Shown: positions 14,778-22,889, numbered from the stretch's first letter. The stretch is DNA of 24,405 bases from JBELMB01 sp042088665 (GCA_042088665.1 JBELMB010000068.1:1-24405), one strand, 5' to 3'. The notes: generated from the sequence alone by a model not told the origin. Made by a program: numbers and translations.

Positions 14778-14990
14778 ATGAAAGAAGATCTCAAGGCGCG
14801 CATCAACGCATTGCGCGATGAAATCGATCAGGTCGACGGCGCCGCCCGTGCAGAAGTGATGGCGCATCTCGAGCAAGCGGTGAATGTCCTCGAAGCGAAA
14901 GGCGCCGCTGTGCCGAGTTGGGCGCGCGCGCGGATCGCGGCCAGCATGGACGAGGCCGTGGAAGCTCAGTTCGACAATATGCCGGTCTAG
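14778..14990 (+). CDS. Small charged helical protein of unknown function
   Basis: A 70-aa protein I do not recognise by name. It is almost entirely predicted helix. Residues 1-40 form an amphipathic, coiled-coil-like stretch (MKEDLKARINALRDEIDQVD), followed by VPSWARARIAASMDEAVEAQFD. The ATG at 14778 has a strong ribosome-binding site (GGAGGAG) 6 bp upstream; a longer reading from 14661 adds an implausible Cys/Trp-rich leader. It has no membrane segment or signal peptide. It stands alone between the sulfur operon and the hydratase-like gene, with a perfect 12-bp inverted repeat after it. Codon use and the clean ribosome-binding site argue that it is real. Confidence 0.68.
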   Translation: MKEDLKARINALRDEIDQVDGAARAEVMAHLEQAVNVLEAKGAAVPSWARARIAASMDEAVEAQFDNMPV

Positions 14991-15038
14991 GGCCCAAGGA
15001 CTGTTTCCAACGTCAGCAATTACTGCACGCATGCCGGT

Positions 15039-15071
15039 TGGCTGGCCAGTGATCCTTTGACTGGCCAGCCA
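15039..15071. repeat. Perfect 12-bp inverted repeat upstream of the hydratase-like gene
   Basis: TGGCTGGCCAGT (15039-15050) and ACTGGCCAGCCA (15060-15071) are perfect complements with a 9-bp loop, about 125 bp before the next start codon. Each arm contains its own TGGCCA palindrome. No T run follows, so it could be an operator for a dimeric regulator or a hairpin ending the message of the 70-aa gene. Confidence 0.75.
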
Positions 15072-15196
15072 TGGGGCGGTTTCGCGACCGGCCCAGCAAT
15101 CGACCAAGGGCGAAAAAATTTGCTTTGACGACAGGTTTCGCGTCTAATCGCTGAAAACAGCGACGCCCGCGACAGCCGGGTGGAAAGAGCAGTCCA

Positions 15197-17173
15197 ATGG
15201 CACAGGGCATCGTGTATTCGGTCGCCGAAGGCGTAGCGCATGTGGGTATCGACAACCCGCCGTTGAATGCGCTCAGCCTCGCTGTGCGCGTTGGCCTTCT
15301 GGCGGCGATCCACAAGGCGGTCGCGGATCCGGATGTTGCCGCGATTGCCATCCATGGTGCCGGACGCAGCTTTCCGGCCAGCCTTGACCTTGCCGAGTAT
15401 GACTCTGGCCTCAAGGCCCCGACGCCCATGACGCTGTGCGCCGCGGTCGAGGATTGCGCGAAGCCAGTGATTGCGGTGCTGCACGGCATGGTGTCGGGCG
15501 CGGGCTGCGAATTGGCCCTCGCGGCGCATTACCGGATTGCCGCGCCGGGGACCCGGTTGAGCCTGCCGGAGGTGCGCATGGGGCTCATTCCCTGCGCCGG
15601 GGCGACGCAACGTTTGCCGCGCTTGCTGGACACGGCACAGGCGCTGGACCTCTTGATGACCGGGAGCGCGCTGTCGCTGGATCAGGGGGCGGGCGCCGCG
15701 CTTGTGGATGCGTCGTTCGAGGGCGATCCGGCCACTGCTGCCCGCAGCATGTATCGCGACTTGATTGCGATCGGCCCGGGGCCGCGACCCACGCGTGACC
15801 GATGGGACGGTCTGAAAGATCAGGCCCGGGTTCAGCGCGCGCTGGCCAAGTGGCGCTCCAAGCTGGACGAAGCCGATGCAGATCGCGCCGAGGCGCACAT
15901 CCTGCGGCTCGTCGAAGGTGCGAGCCTTCTGCCCTTCGAGGCCGGTCTGGCCATGGAAGAGGATGCGTTCGAAGCTTGCCTCGCATCTGATGCCGCCGCG
16001 GCCCTGCGCCATGCTTTCGTGGTGGAGCGTTTGGCGCGGCGTTTCCCCGTGTCGGCAAAGGTGCCGCGTCCCGATATCCGTCGAGTGGCCGTACTGGGGA
16101 CGGGGCCTCTTGCGGTGCAGATCGTGATCGCGGCGCTGAACGCGGGCCTCACGGTGCATTGGGGCGCGCGGGACATCGAGCGCCTCAAGGCGGGCGTCGA
16201 TCAACTGCGCGATGTGTTTCAGACCGGTGTCAAGACCGGCGGGCTGACGCGCGCGCAGGCGGGGGCCCGCTTTTCGGCGCTGCGCCATGGGGACAGTGCC
16301 GATATGGTGCAGGGCGTGGACATGATCCTGCATGCGGCGCGCGGGCAGGGCGACGTGCCGGCTCCCGGGGGTATCGTGCGTGCCGTGGCCATGTCGGCCC
16401 GGGTCGATGCGCTTGGGTTGCGCTTTGCGCCGCCGGTGTTTTCCAGTCGGCTGGTCGAGGTCCTGCAAGGGCCCGAGGGCACGCCAGAGGAACTGGCCTG
16501 CGCGCTGGCTTTGGCGGACAGGCTGAACAAGGTGCCGGTCTACGTGCGGTCACAGGGTGCCAGCGTGGCGGGTCGATTGACGGCGGCCCTGCACCGCGCA
16601 GCGGATGCGCTTGTGGATCTGGGCGCGGCCCCGGCAGCCGTGGATGCGGCGCTTCTGGCGTGGGGCTGGCCGCGGGCACCGTTTCGCCTGCGCGAGATGC
16701 AGGGGCTGGAGGAACTGGCCAAGGCGCCCCGTGCAGAGGGCGCACAGAACTGGTCCGCGCGGTTGCTGGAGCAAGGATACACAGGCATGGCCGGGGGCGC
16801 GGGCGTGTACGACTGGGGCTCACAAGAGCCCAGCCCGAACCGCAAGGCGCGTGGGGTCTTTGATGCTTTGCGCCCGCCTCAGGAGATGCCACCGGAGTTG
16901 ATCTGCGAGCGTCTGCTCGCCGCTATTGCCAACGAAGGCTGCCGCATGTTGCGCGCGGGCATCGTGCAGCGGGCCTCTGACATCGACGTCGTGGCGCTTT
17001 TGGCGCTGGAGTTTCCGCGCGATCGCGGCGGCCCGATGAAGGCAATTGGGCAGATCGGCATGCTCCGCGCCATGAAGACGCTGGAGCGTATCCCGCATGT
17101 GGATGAGGCGTTCTGGCGTCCAGAACCCGTCTGGCCAGAGCTGGTGAAGAACGGGCGCACCTTCTTCAGCTGA
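15197..17173 (+). CDS. Fused enoyl-CoA hydratase / degenerate 3-hydroxyacyl-CoA dehydrogenase
   Basis: A 658-aa FadB/FadJ-like protein. Residues 1-190 are a crotonase domain with both catalytic glutamates, Glu105 (GAGCELALA) and Glu125 (SLPEVRMGLIP), spaced 20 apart as in active hydratases. The oxyanion loop reads FPASLD instead of the usual xAGxD. Residues about 295-470 align with the NAD-binding dehydrogenase domain, but the dinucleotide loop is GTGPLA, the motif with the catalytic His (HFFNP) reads LRFAPP with Arg409 in its place, and the EAVFE motif is absent. The C-terminal HAD domains follow (ECERLLAAI-type sequence near 570). Hydration of enoyl-CoA is expected; the second oxidation step probably not. 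ATG 15197 is preceded by GGAAAGAG. Confidence 0.85.
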   Translation: MAQGIVYSVAEGVAHVGIDNPPLNALSLAVRVGLLAAIHKAVADPDVAAIAIHGAGRSFPASLDLAEYDSGLKAPTPMTLCAAVEDCAKPVIAVLHGMVSGAGCELALAAHYRIAAPGTRLSLPEVRMGLIPCAGATQRLPRLLDTAQALDLLMTGSALSLDQGAGAALVDASFEGDPATAARSMYRDLIAIGPGPRPTRDRWDGLKDQARVQRALAKWRSKLDEADADRAEAHILRLVEGASLLPFEAGLAMEEDAFEACLASDAAAALRHAFVVERLARRFPVSAKVPRPDIRRVAVLGTGPLAVQIVIAALNAGLTVHWGARDIERLKAGVDQLRDVFQTGVKTGGLTRAQAGARFSALRHGDSADMVQGVDMILHAARGQGDVPAPGGIVRAVAMSARVDALGLRFAPPVFSSRLVEVLQGPEGTPEELACALALADRLNKVPVYVRSQGASVAGRLTAALHRAADALVDLGAAPAAVDAALLAWGWPRAPFRLREMQGLEELAKAPRAEGAQNWSARLLEQGYTGMAGGAGVYDWGSQEPSPNRKARGVFDALRPPQEMPPELICERLLAAIANEGCRMLRAGIVQRASDIDVVALLALEFPRDRGGPMKAIGQIGMLRAMKTLERIPHVDEAFWRPEPVWPELVKNGRTFFS

Positions 17174-17212
17174 GCGGCGCCCTGACGGAACCTGACGTGA
17201 GGGTTGCCCGGA

Positions 17213-17428
17213 TCAGGTGAGAAAGATCCCAAGGATCACCATCATCAGCCCGACCACCGACAGCATCAGCGCGCCCATGTTCAGCGGCACGACCTTGCGC
17301 ACTTCGTCGCGCAGTTCCTCGTCTGGAAGCCCCGACTTGCGGGCACGCCAGACGCGAATGATGCAATAGACCAGTCCCGCCAGCCCTGCGATCGAAACTG
17401 ATGCGCCTCCCCAGATCAGCCAAGCCAT
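17213..17428 (-). CDS. Small two-TM membrane protein
   Basis: A 71-aa protein with a TM helix at residues 3-25 (WLIWGGASVSIAGLAGLVYC), a charged cytoplasmic loop (RVWRARKSGLPDEELRDEVRKV) and a second TM helix at 48-70. The frame is open further upstream, but the ATG at 17426-17428 with GAGGAG before it gives a typical membrane N-terminus, MAWLIWG. I recognise the type as a short conserved membrane protein of Rhodobacteraceae without known function. It converges with the hydratase-like gene and diverges from the GapR-family gene, so it is a single-gene transcript. Confidence 0.75.
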   Translation of the reverse strand: MAWLIWGGASVSIAGLAGLVYCIIRVWRARKSGLPDEELRDEVRKVVPLNMGALMLSVVGLMMVILGIFLT

Positions 17429-17564
17429 CGCGGTCTCCTCAAGATGCTGCGCCAGAATGCTGCCATTGAGGCGTTCGGGTAATCGAGAGGCTTCTCGCAC
17501 GCAACCCCTTGATGGTCGGGCGGCGCCCTTGTATCGCAAAGGTCCGAGCGAGTGGAGGCCGCAG

Positions 17565-17822
17565 ATGCAAGATACCCCATCCGACAGCTATGGCGTCGCC
17601 GCAGGTGAATTGAAGCAATTCATCGAGCGTGTGGAACGGTTGGAAGAAGAGAAAAAAGAGATCGCCGAGCAGATCAAGGAAGTCATGGCCGAGGCAAAGG
17701 GCCGTGGCTATGACACCAAGGTGATGCGCAAGGTCATCGCGCTGCGCAAGCGCGACGCCGATGACATCGCCGAGGAAGAAGCCGTGCTGGACATGTACAA
17801 GGCCGCATTGGGCATGGGCTGA
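17565..17822 (+). CDS. gapR: GapR-family (DUF2312) nucleoid-associated DNA-binding protein
   Basis: An 85-aa protein of the DUF2312 family. GELKQFIERVERLEEEKKEI forms the long first coiled-coil helix. The hallmark KEVMAEAKGRGYDTKVMRKVIALRKRD follows at about 38-64, ending in a basic patch. Caulobacter GapR forms tetramers that clamp overtwisted DNA ahead of replication and transcription and support chromosome segregation; the family call is secure and the same role is expected. The ATG at 17565 is preceded by GTGGAGG. The frame extends upstream, but that part looks non-coding. A terminator-like hairpin follows at 17833. Confidence 0.9.
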   Translation: MQDTPSDSYGVAAGELKQFIERVERLEEEKKEIAEQIKEVMAEAKGRGYDTKVMRKVIALRKRDADDIAEEEAVLDMYKAALGMG

Positions 17823-17832
17823 GGCAAGCGGG

Positions 17833-17862
17833 GGGTGGCGCGTCAAGCGCTGCCCATTTCTT
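17833..17862 (+). terminator. Probable intrinsic terminator after the GapR-family gene
   Basis: Arms 17833-17841 and 17847-17855 form a 9-bp stem with two wobble pairs and a 5-nt loop, followed by ATTTCTT. It begins 11 bp after the stop codon. The T run is interrupted, so termination may be partial. Confidence 0.5.
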
Positions 17863-17984
17863 GATCAATCAGGCCTGTTCTGTCACGGCCTTGTCATAAG
17901 TCATTGATCCCCCTCGGTGCCCCGGTTAGCGTGAAGACAAGTGGGACAATCCGTCGGCATGTCGGCGGGGCAATCGGGGCGTGA

Positions 17985-19409
17985 ATGGGCGAAGAGCCGG
18001 TTTTCGATGAAATGTGGGGCTTTGGCGAGGATGTGCGCCCGGCCTATAAAGGGTTCAATACCTGGTTCGACCAGGAAAACCCGCGCGATCTGCGCGCAAA
18101 GCAACGCGAAGCCGAAGAGCTGTTCCGGCTCACCGGTATCACGTTCAACGTCTACGGGCGGGCAGAGGCCGAAGAGCGGCTGATTCCCTTTGACCTGATC
18201 CCGCGGATCATCGGCGGGCAAGAATGGCAGCGCCTGTCGCGCGGGATCGAACAGCGCGTGCGCGCGATCAATGCCTTTCTCTACGACATCTACCACGGGC
18301 AGGAGATCATCAAGGCTGGGCGCATTCCCGAAGAGATGATCTCGCGCAATGAGGCCTTCCTGCCGGAGATGATCGGTGTGGAGCCACCGGGCCGCGTCTA
18401 TACGCACATCGTGGGCATCGATCTGGTGCGGACCGGCCCCGACCAGTTTTATGTGCTTGAGGACAATGGGCGCACGCCCTCGGGTGTGAGCTATATGCTC
18501 GAGAACCGGGAAACGATGCTGCAGATGTTCCCCGAGTTGTTCAGCGCCAACCGGGTTCAGCCGGTGCAGACCTATCCGACGGATTTGCTGGCGTCGCTTT
18601 CGGCCTGTGCGCCGTCTTCGGCCGGTCCTTCGCCCACGGTGGCGATCCTGACGCCGGGGATCTACAATTCGGCCTATTACGAACACGCCTTCCTTGCGGA
18701 CCAGATGAGCGTCGAACTGGTCGAGGGCCATGATCTGCGGGTGGTCGATGGCCGACTCGCGATGCGCACCACGCAGGGCTACAAGCCGATCGACGTGCTG
18801 TACCGGCGCGTCGATGACGAGTTTCTGGACCCGCTGAACTTCAACCCGGAAAGCGCGCTGGGCGTCCCCGGGATCATGGATGTCTACCGCGCGGGCCGCC
18901 TGACCCTTGCCAATGCACCGGGCACCGGTATTTGCGACGACAAGGCGATCTACAGCTATATGCCCGAGATCGTCGAGTTCTACACCGGGGAGCGGCCACT
19001 GCTGGAAAACGTGCCCACCTGGCGCTGTGCCGAACCGGACTCGCTGGCCTATGTGCTGGACAACCTGTCGGACCTGGTGGTCAAGGAAGTGCACGGATCC
19101 GGCGGATACGGCATGCTTATCGGTCCGGCCGCCACCAAGAAGGACCTGGCCGATTTTCGCAAGAAGCTGGAGGCGCGGCCCGCCAATTACATCGCGCAAC
19201 CGACGCTCAGCCTGTCGACCGTGCCGATCTTTACACGGGCGGGCCTGAGCCCGAGGCACGTGGACCTGCGGCCTTTTGTGCTGGTCTCTCCGGACCGGAT
19301 CGACATAACGCCCGGCGGGCTGACGCGGGTTGCGTTGAAAAAGGGCTCTCTGGTGGTGAATTCCAGCCAGGGGGGCGGGACCAAGGACACCTGGGTGCTG
19401 GCGGACTGA
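17985..19409 (+). CDS. Circularly permuted ATP-grasp protein (DUF404/DUF407)
   Basis: A 474-aa protein of the CP_ATPgrasp family, first gene of the Anbu-associated set. The family hallmark VLEDNGRTPSGVSYMLENR starts at residue 157. VDVLYRRVDDEFLDP-type sequence lies near 270, the glycine-rich loop HGSGGYGM near 369-376 and RHVDLRPFVLV near 424-434. ATP-grasp enzymes activate a carboxylate as acyl phosphate and join it to an amine or thiol; together with the alpha-E and transglutaminase partners a peptide ligation or tagging reaction has been suggested for the family. The stop overlaps the next ATG (TGATG). The ribosome-binding site before ATG 17985 is poor, so the start is less sure than the family. 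Confidence 0.88.
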   Translation: MGEEPVFDEMWGFGEDVRPAYKGFNTWFDQENPRDLRAKQREAEELFRLTGITFNVYGRAEAEERLIPFDLIPRIIGGQEWQRLSRGIEQRVRAINAFLYDIYHGQEIIKAGRIPEEMISRNEAFLPEMIGVEPPGRVYTHIVGIDLVRTGPDQFYVLEDNGRTPSGVSYMLENRETMLQMFPELFSANRVQPVQTYPTDLLASLSACAPSSAGPSPTVAILTPGIYNSAYYEHAFLADQMSVELVEGHDLRVVDGRLAMRTTQGYKPIDVLYRRVDDEFLDPLNFNPESALGVPGIMDVYRAGRLTLANAPGTGICDDKAIYSYMPEIVEFYTGERPLLENVPTWRCAEPDSLAYVLDNLSDLVVKEVHGSGGYGMLIGPAATKKDLADFRKKLEARPANYIAQPTLSLSTVPIFTRAGLSPRHVDLRPFVLVSPDRIDITPGGLTRVALKKGSLVVNSSQGGGTKDTWVLAD

Positions 19410-20350
19410 TGCTCGGAAAAACTGCGAACGGCCTGTTCTGGATGCACCGCTCCCTTGAGCGGGCAGAGAATATTGCCCGGCTGATTGATACGGGGCAGCG
19501 GATTGCCCTGACCCGGCTTGGATCTACGGACGACGAATGGCGGTCGATCATGCAGACCGCCGGGGCGCTGGCCGGCTTTGATGCGCATCATGAGACGGTG
19601 ACCAAATCTGCGGCGATCGACTGGCTTTTGCGGGCGCGGGAGAATCCCGGTTCGGTGCTGTCCTGCATCGAGCAGGCCCGGCAGAACGCGCGCATGGTGC
19701 GCACGGCCCTGACTGGCGAGGTCTGGGAAGCGACCAATGCCACCTACATGGCGGCCAGGGACAAACTGGCGCGGCGCGTGAATGAACGGGATCTGCCGGG
19801 CGTGCTGCGCATGATCCGTCAGCGCACCGGCATGGTGCGGGGGGCCACGCATGGCACGATGCTGCGCAATGACATCTATGATTTCGCGCGCATCGGCACC
19901 TTTCTGGAACGCGCCGACAGCACCGCGCGCATCATCGACGTAAAATACTATGTGCTCTTGCCGTCGGTCACATCGGTGGGCAGCTCCATCGACAATGTGC
20001 AATGGGAGATCCTGCTGCGCTCTGTCTCGGCGCGCGGCGGGTTCCGTATGACCTACGGGGCGAAGACAGACCCCAAGGACATCGCAAAATTCCTGATCCT
20101 TGACCGCCGGATGCCGCGCAGTCTTGCGTTTTGTGCGGCCAAGATCCGCGACAACATGGGCTATCTCTTAAGCGACTACGAGACGCGCCCGGAAAGCTTC
20201 GAGATGATCGACGAGCTGGAACGGCGCTACCTGCAAAGCGACATCGACGCCGTCTTTGATTTTGGACTGCACGAGTTCATCCAGAAGATGCTCTGCGAGT
20301 TCGCCAATATCGGTCATCAGATCGAGATCGATTTCCGTTTCCATGAGTGA
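19409..20350 (+). CDS. Alpha-E domain protein (DUF403)
   Basis: A 313-aa all-helical protein of the alpha-E family. It begins MLGKTANGLFWMHRSLERAE, the standard N-terminus; later blocks are FLERADSTARIIDVKYYVLL and DPKDIAKFLILDRRMPRSL. No catalytic residues are established for the family. It is nearly always encoded next to an ATP-grasp and a transglutaminase-like protein, here with an overlapping start (TGATG) after the ATP-grasp gene. Its end meets the next gene, whose earlier possible ATG (20343) would overlap it. A structural partner or substrate-carrier role is inferred from context. Confidence 0.9.
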   Translation: MLGKTANGLFWMHRSLERAENIARLIDTGQRIALTRLGSTDDEWRSIMQTAGALAGFDAHHETVTKSAAIDWLLRARENPGSVLSCIEQARQNARMVRTALTGEVWEATNATYMAARDKLARRVNERDLPGVLRMIRQRTGMVRGATHGTMLRNDIYDFARIGTFLERADSTARIIDVKYYVLLPSVTSVGSSIDNVQWEILLRSVSARGGFRMTYGAKTDPKDIAKFLILDRRMPRSLAFCAAKIRDNMGYLLSDYETRPESFEMIDELERRYLQSDIDAVFDFGLHEFIQKMLCEFANIGHQIEIDFRFHE

Positions 20351-20354
20351 TCCC

Positions 20355-21152
20355 ATGCGCCTGAAGATCTCCCATTCCACGCGCTACAAGTTCGACAGCC
20401 CCGTGACCGCGGGCATGCAGCAGTTGCGGCTGAAACCGCGCACGGGGCAACATCAGGATGTCTTGTCCTGGCAGATGCAGATCGAAGGCGCGGTGACGGA
20501 GGTGAGTTATACAGATCACCACCAGAACGAGGTTGACATGATCAGCTTTGGCAAGGGCACGACCGAAGTGGCCGTACATTGTCAGGGCGAGATTGCGCTG
20601 GGCGAATGTCATGGGGTGATTGGCCGTCACGTGGGGCCGACACCACTGTGGCTGTACAAGCGGCAGACAAGCCACACCAAGCCGGGGACCGGGGTCAAGG
20701 CGCTGTTGCGTGCGGTCTCTGCGGACTCGGTTCTGGATCGCGCCCATGCCTTGATGCCTGCCATCCTCGAGGCCGTCACCTATGAGGAGGGCGTGTCAGA
20801 AACGGGCTGGACCGCCGAAGAGGCGCTGAGCGCGGGCAGGGGGGTCTGTCAGGATCACACCCATATCTTTCTCGCCTGCGCCCGCGAGGCTGGCTGGCCT
20901 GCGCGCTATGTCTCCGGCTATTTGCTGCTGGACGGGCAGACCGAACAGGATGCCATGCACGCCTGGGCCGAGGTGCATATTCCCGGGCTTGGCTGGGTCG
21001 GTTTCGATGCGGCCAACGGCATGTCGCCCGACTCGCGCTATGTGCGGGTGGCCGTGGGCCTCGACTATTCCGAGGCGGCACCGGTCACAGGCCGGGTGCA
21101 GGGAGGCGAGGGCGAAGCATTGGCGGTGGCCATCGAGGTCGCACAGCAGTAA
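20355..21152 (+). CDS. Transglutaminase-like cysteine protease family protein
   Basis: A 265-aa protein with an N-terminal beta-rich bacterial transglutaminase domain (about 1-85) and a papain-like core. The triad is visible as Cys165 (GRGVCQDHTHIFL), His202 (DAMHAWAEVHIP) and Asp218 (GWVGFDAANG). The family includes amidases, proteases and cross-linking enzymes. Start: ATG 20355 gives the usual MRLKISHSTRY, while the in-frame ATG at 20343 adds only MSDP and overlaps the previous stop; either is possible. It is the third gene of the Anbu set. It may cleave or form an isopeptide bond in the pathway started by the ATP-grasp protein; that is inference. Confidence 0.9.
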   Translation: MRLKISHSTRYKFDSPVTAGMQQLRLKPRTGQHQDVLSWQMQIEGAVTEVSYTDHHQNEVDMISFGKGTTEVAVHCQGEIALGECHGVIGRHVGPTPLWLYKRQTSHTKPGTGVKALLRAVSADSVLDRAHALMPAILEAVTYEEGVSETGWTAEEALSAGRGVCQDHTHIFLACAREAGWPARYVSGYLLLDGQTEQDAMHAWAEVHIPGLGWVGFDAANGMSPDSRYVRVAVGLDYSEAAPVTGRVQGGEGEALAVAIEVAQQ

Positions 21153-21187
21153 GCCTTGGTCCAGGAAACAGGGACAGAGGGTAAAAC

Positions 21188-21922
21188 GTGACTTATTGCG
21201 TGGGCATGATGCTGAACCGTGGCCTGGTGTTCATGTCCGATACGCGGACGAACGCCGGTCTCGACAATATTTCGACCTTTCGAAAGATGAACATCTGGGA
21301 AACGCCGGGTGAGCGGGTCATCACGCTGTTGTCAGCGGGCAATCTCGCCACGACGCAGGCCGTCATCAGCGAATTGGACGAACGGCTGAAGGCCCCCGAG
21401 GACCGCGCGCCCAGCTTGTTGGCGGTGCCGTCGATGTTCCAGGCCGCGCGCCTCGTGGCGGACACGCTGCGCGACGTCATTTCGCGCCACGCGCAAACGG
21501 GACAGCAGGCCGACAGTGCCTTTCATGCCACCCTCGTGTTGGGTGGGCAGATCGCGGGGGGGCCACCCCGCCTGTTCCTGATCTATCCAGAAGGCAACTT
21601 TATCGAAGCGGGCGAAGACACGCCGTTCTTTCAGACTGGTGAAATCAAATACGGCCGCCCGATCCTCGTGCGCGCCTTCGATCCGGATCTGAGCTTTGAA
21701 GAGGCGATGAAACTCTTGCTGGTCAGCTTTGATTCCACGTTGAAGGCCAATCTCACCGTGGGCGCGCCATTCGATTACCACCTCTACGAGGTCGACAGCT
21801 TCAAGGCGGGGCATATCGGGCGGGTGGAGGCCGATGATCCCTACTTCCAGACCGTCAGCCAGGGTTGGGGCGATGCGCTCAAGGATGCGCTGGACAGTCT
21901 GCCGAGTTTCCAGATGCTTTGA
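21188..21922 (+). CDS. Anbu, ancestral proteasome-like peptidase
   Basis: A 244-aa N-terminal-nucleophile hydrolase related to HslV and proteasome beta subunits. After Met removal the N-terminal Thr is followed by Asp17 (FMSDTRTNAG) and Lys32 (FRKMNIW), close to the Thr1/Asp17/Lys33 set of proteasomes. The mature N-terminus TYCVGMMLNRGLVFMSDTR matches Anbu. Known Anbu proteins form open helical or lock-washer-like rings and show weak or no peptidase activity in tests; the natural substrate is unknown. The start is GTG at 21188 with GAGGG upstream, required to put Thr at position 2. It closes the four-gene set, 35 bp after the transglutaminase gene. Confidence 0.92.
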   Translation: MTYCVGMMLNRGLVFMSDTRTNAGLDNISTFRKMNIWETPGERVITLLSAGNLATTQAVISELDERLKAPEDRAPSLLAVPSMFQAARLVADTLRDVISRHAQTGQQADSAFHATLVLGGQIAGGPPRLFLIYPEGNFIEAGEDTPFFQTGEIKYGRPILVRAFDPDLSFEEAMKLLLVSFDSTLKANLTVGAPFDYHLYEVDSFKAGHIGRVEADDPYFQTVSQGWGDALKDALDSLPSFQML

Positions 21923-21937
21923 GCGCCCGCCTTCAGG

Positions 21938-22012
21938 GTGCAGTGGCTCGAGGTGCAGTGGCTCGAGGTGCAGTGACTTGGGTTGCAGTGACTTGGGGCG
22001 CCGTGGCTCAGG
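21938..22012. repeat. Five degenerate 15-bp tandem repeats
   Basis: Units at 21938, 21953, 21968, 21983 and 21998. The first two are identical (GTGCAGTGGCTCGAG), the third and fourth share CAGTGACTTGGG, and the fifth is more diverged (GCGCCGTGGCTCAGG). They lie between two convergent genes, and the last unit covers the stop codon of the minus-strand gene. The order of similarity suggests stepwise duplication by slippage. Confidence 0.8.
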
Positions 22013-22889
22013 GGGTGATCAATGTCACCCCGGGCATGCGCGCGATCAGGTCAAGGTCGTCCTCGTAGATCTCGGTGAGCATGTCCACATAGGGTTCGTC
22101 CCATCCTTCGAGATCCAGTTCTTCCTCGACCTCGTCCTCCAGCGCGAACTTGTCGAGAAATGCCGCCATGACACGACGCTTCTGCATCTCGTTGATGGAG
22201 GGGTTTTCCTTGAGGAACGCGCGAAAGCGATGCATCCCTTCCGGCGAGATGATCTGCGCAAACAGATCGAAAGCCCCGGTGATCTTGCGGGTCATCTCGA
22301 TGCCGGCCATCTCGCGGATGATCTGGCCCCAGATCAGAGGGGTGTCTTCGTTGCTCCACAGTGTGATGGGCAGGTGCGGCATTTCTGCCTGGATCCGCCG
22401 GATCAGGTCAGACCAGCGGAAGTGCATCGGGTCGACGCCCTCCATGAAGCTGGCGAAATCCGCATGTGGTGTGGCTTTGAACGCCGCGGGGAGAAAGGTT
22501 GCCGGGTCGCGTAGGCCCATGAACAGCTCGACGTCGTCGCCCTCAAAGAGCCGCGCAAAGGTCTGCAGCCGCGCCTCGGCCTTCAGGTAGATGCGCCCGC
22601 CCTGGAACATCAGCTTTGGTACCGAATAGAAGTTGTCGTTTGTCAGCACCAGCCGGTCGATCTTGCCCGGATCTTCCTGCAGGATCGCCTCCAGCAGAAT
22701 GTCGCGGGTTTCTTCCGAGGGGGGCGCGGATTTCAGCTTGTTGATCGCATCGCCCAGCAGTTTGCGGTACTTCGACGGCCCGGGGATGGCGACGCCTTCG
22801 TGCCGCCACGCTTCCGCGTTGCGCAACAGGCACTTGAGGATACGATCCTCGTCGGTGCTGTGAACGCCGGTATGAAGGATGACCTGCAT
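22008..22889 (-). CDS. Conserved protein of unknown function, possibly P-loop sulfotransferase-like
   Basis: A 293-aa protein from the ATG at 22887-22889, chosen because MQVILHTGVHSTDEDRILKCL is a natural N-terminus; the 25 residues before it in frame look non-coding. The first strand and loop (ILHTGVHSTDEDRI) recall the short P-loop region of sulfotransferase-like proteins, and LFMGLRDPATFLPAAF recalls their second phosphosulfate-binding strand with the Arg-Asp-Pro motif. No full set of sulfotransferase motifs is seen, so the fold call is tentative. The C-terminus has an acidic stretch (EDEVEEELDLEGWDEPY). It has no signal peptide or TM segment. No strong ribosome-binding site is visible. 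Convergent with the Anbu operon; function not known. Confidence 0.65.
   Translation of the reverse strand: MQVILHTGVHSTDEDRILKCLLRNAEAWRHEGVAIPGPSKYRKLLGDAINKLKSAPPSEETRDILLEAILQEDPGKIDRLVLTNDNFYSVPKLMFQGGRIYLKAEARLQTFARLFEGDDVELFMGLRDPATFLPAAFKATPHADFASFMEGVDPMHFRWSDLIRRIQAEMPHLPITLWSNEDTPLIWGQIIREMAGIEMTRKITGAFDLFAQIISPEGMHRFRAFLKENPSINEMQKRRVMAAFLDKFALEDEVEEELDLEGWDEPYVDMLTEIYEDDLDLIARMPGVTLITP

Noticed and set aside
15100..15150. Possible promoter before the hydratase-like gene (TTGCTT and TCTAAT)
   Set aside because: The -35 match is poor and several other spacings are equally plausible; not reported as a feature.
15020..16468. Minus-strand frame of 482 codons
   Set aside because: It is antisense to the hydratase-like gene, whose own frame carries clear catalytic motifs.
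17901..19259. Minus-strand frame of 452 codons
   Set aside because: It is antisense to the ATP-grasp gene and has no family signature.
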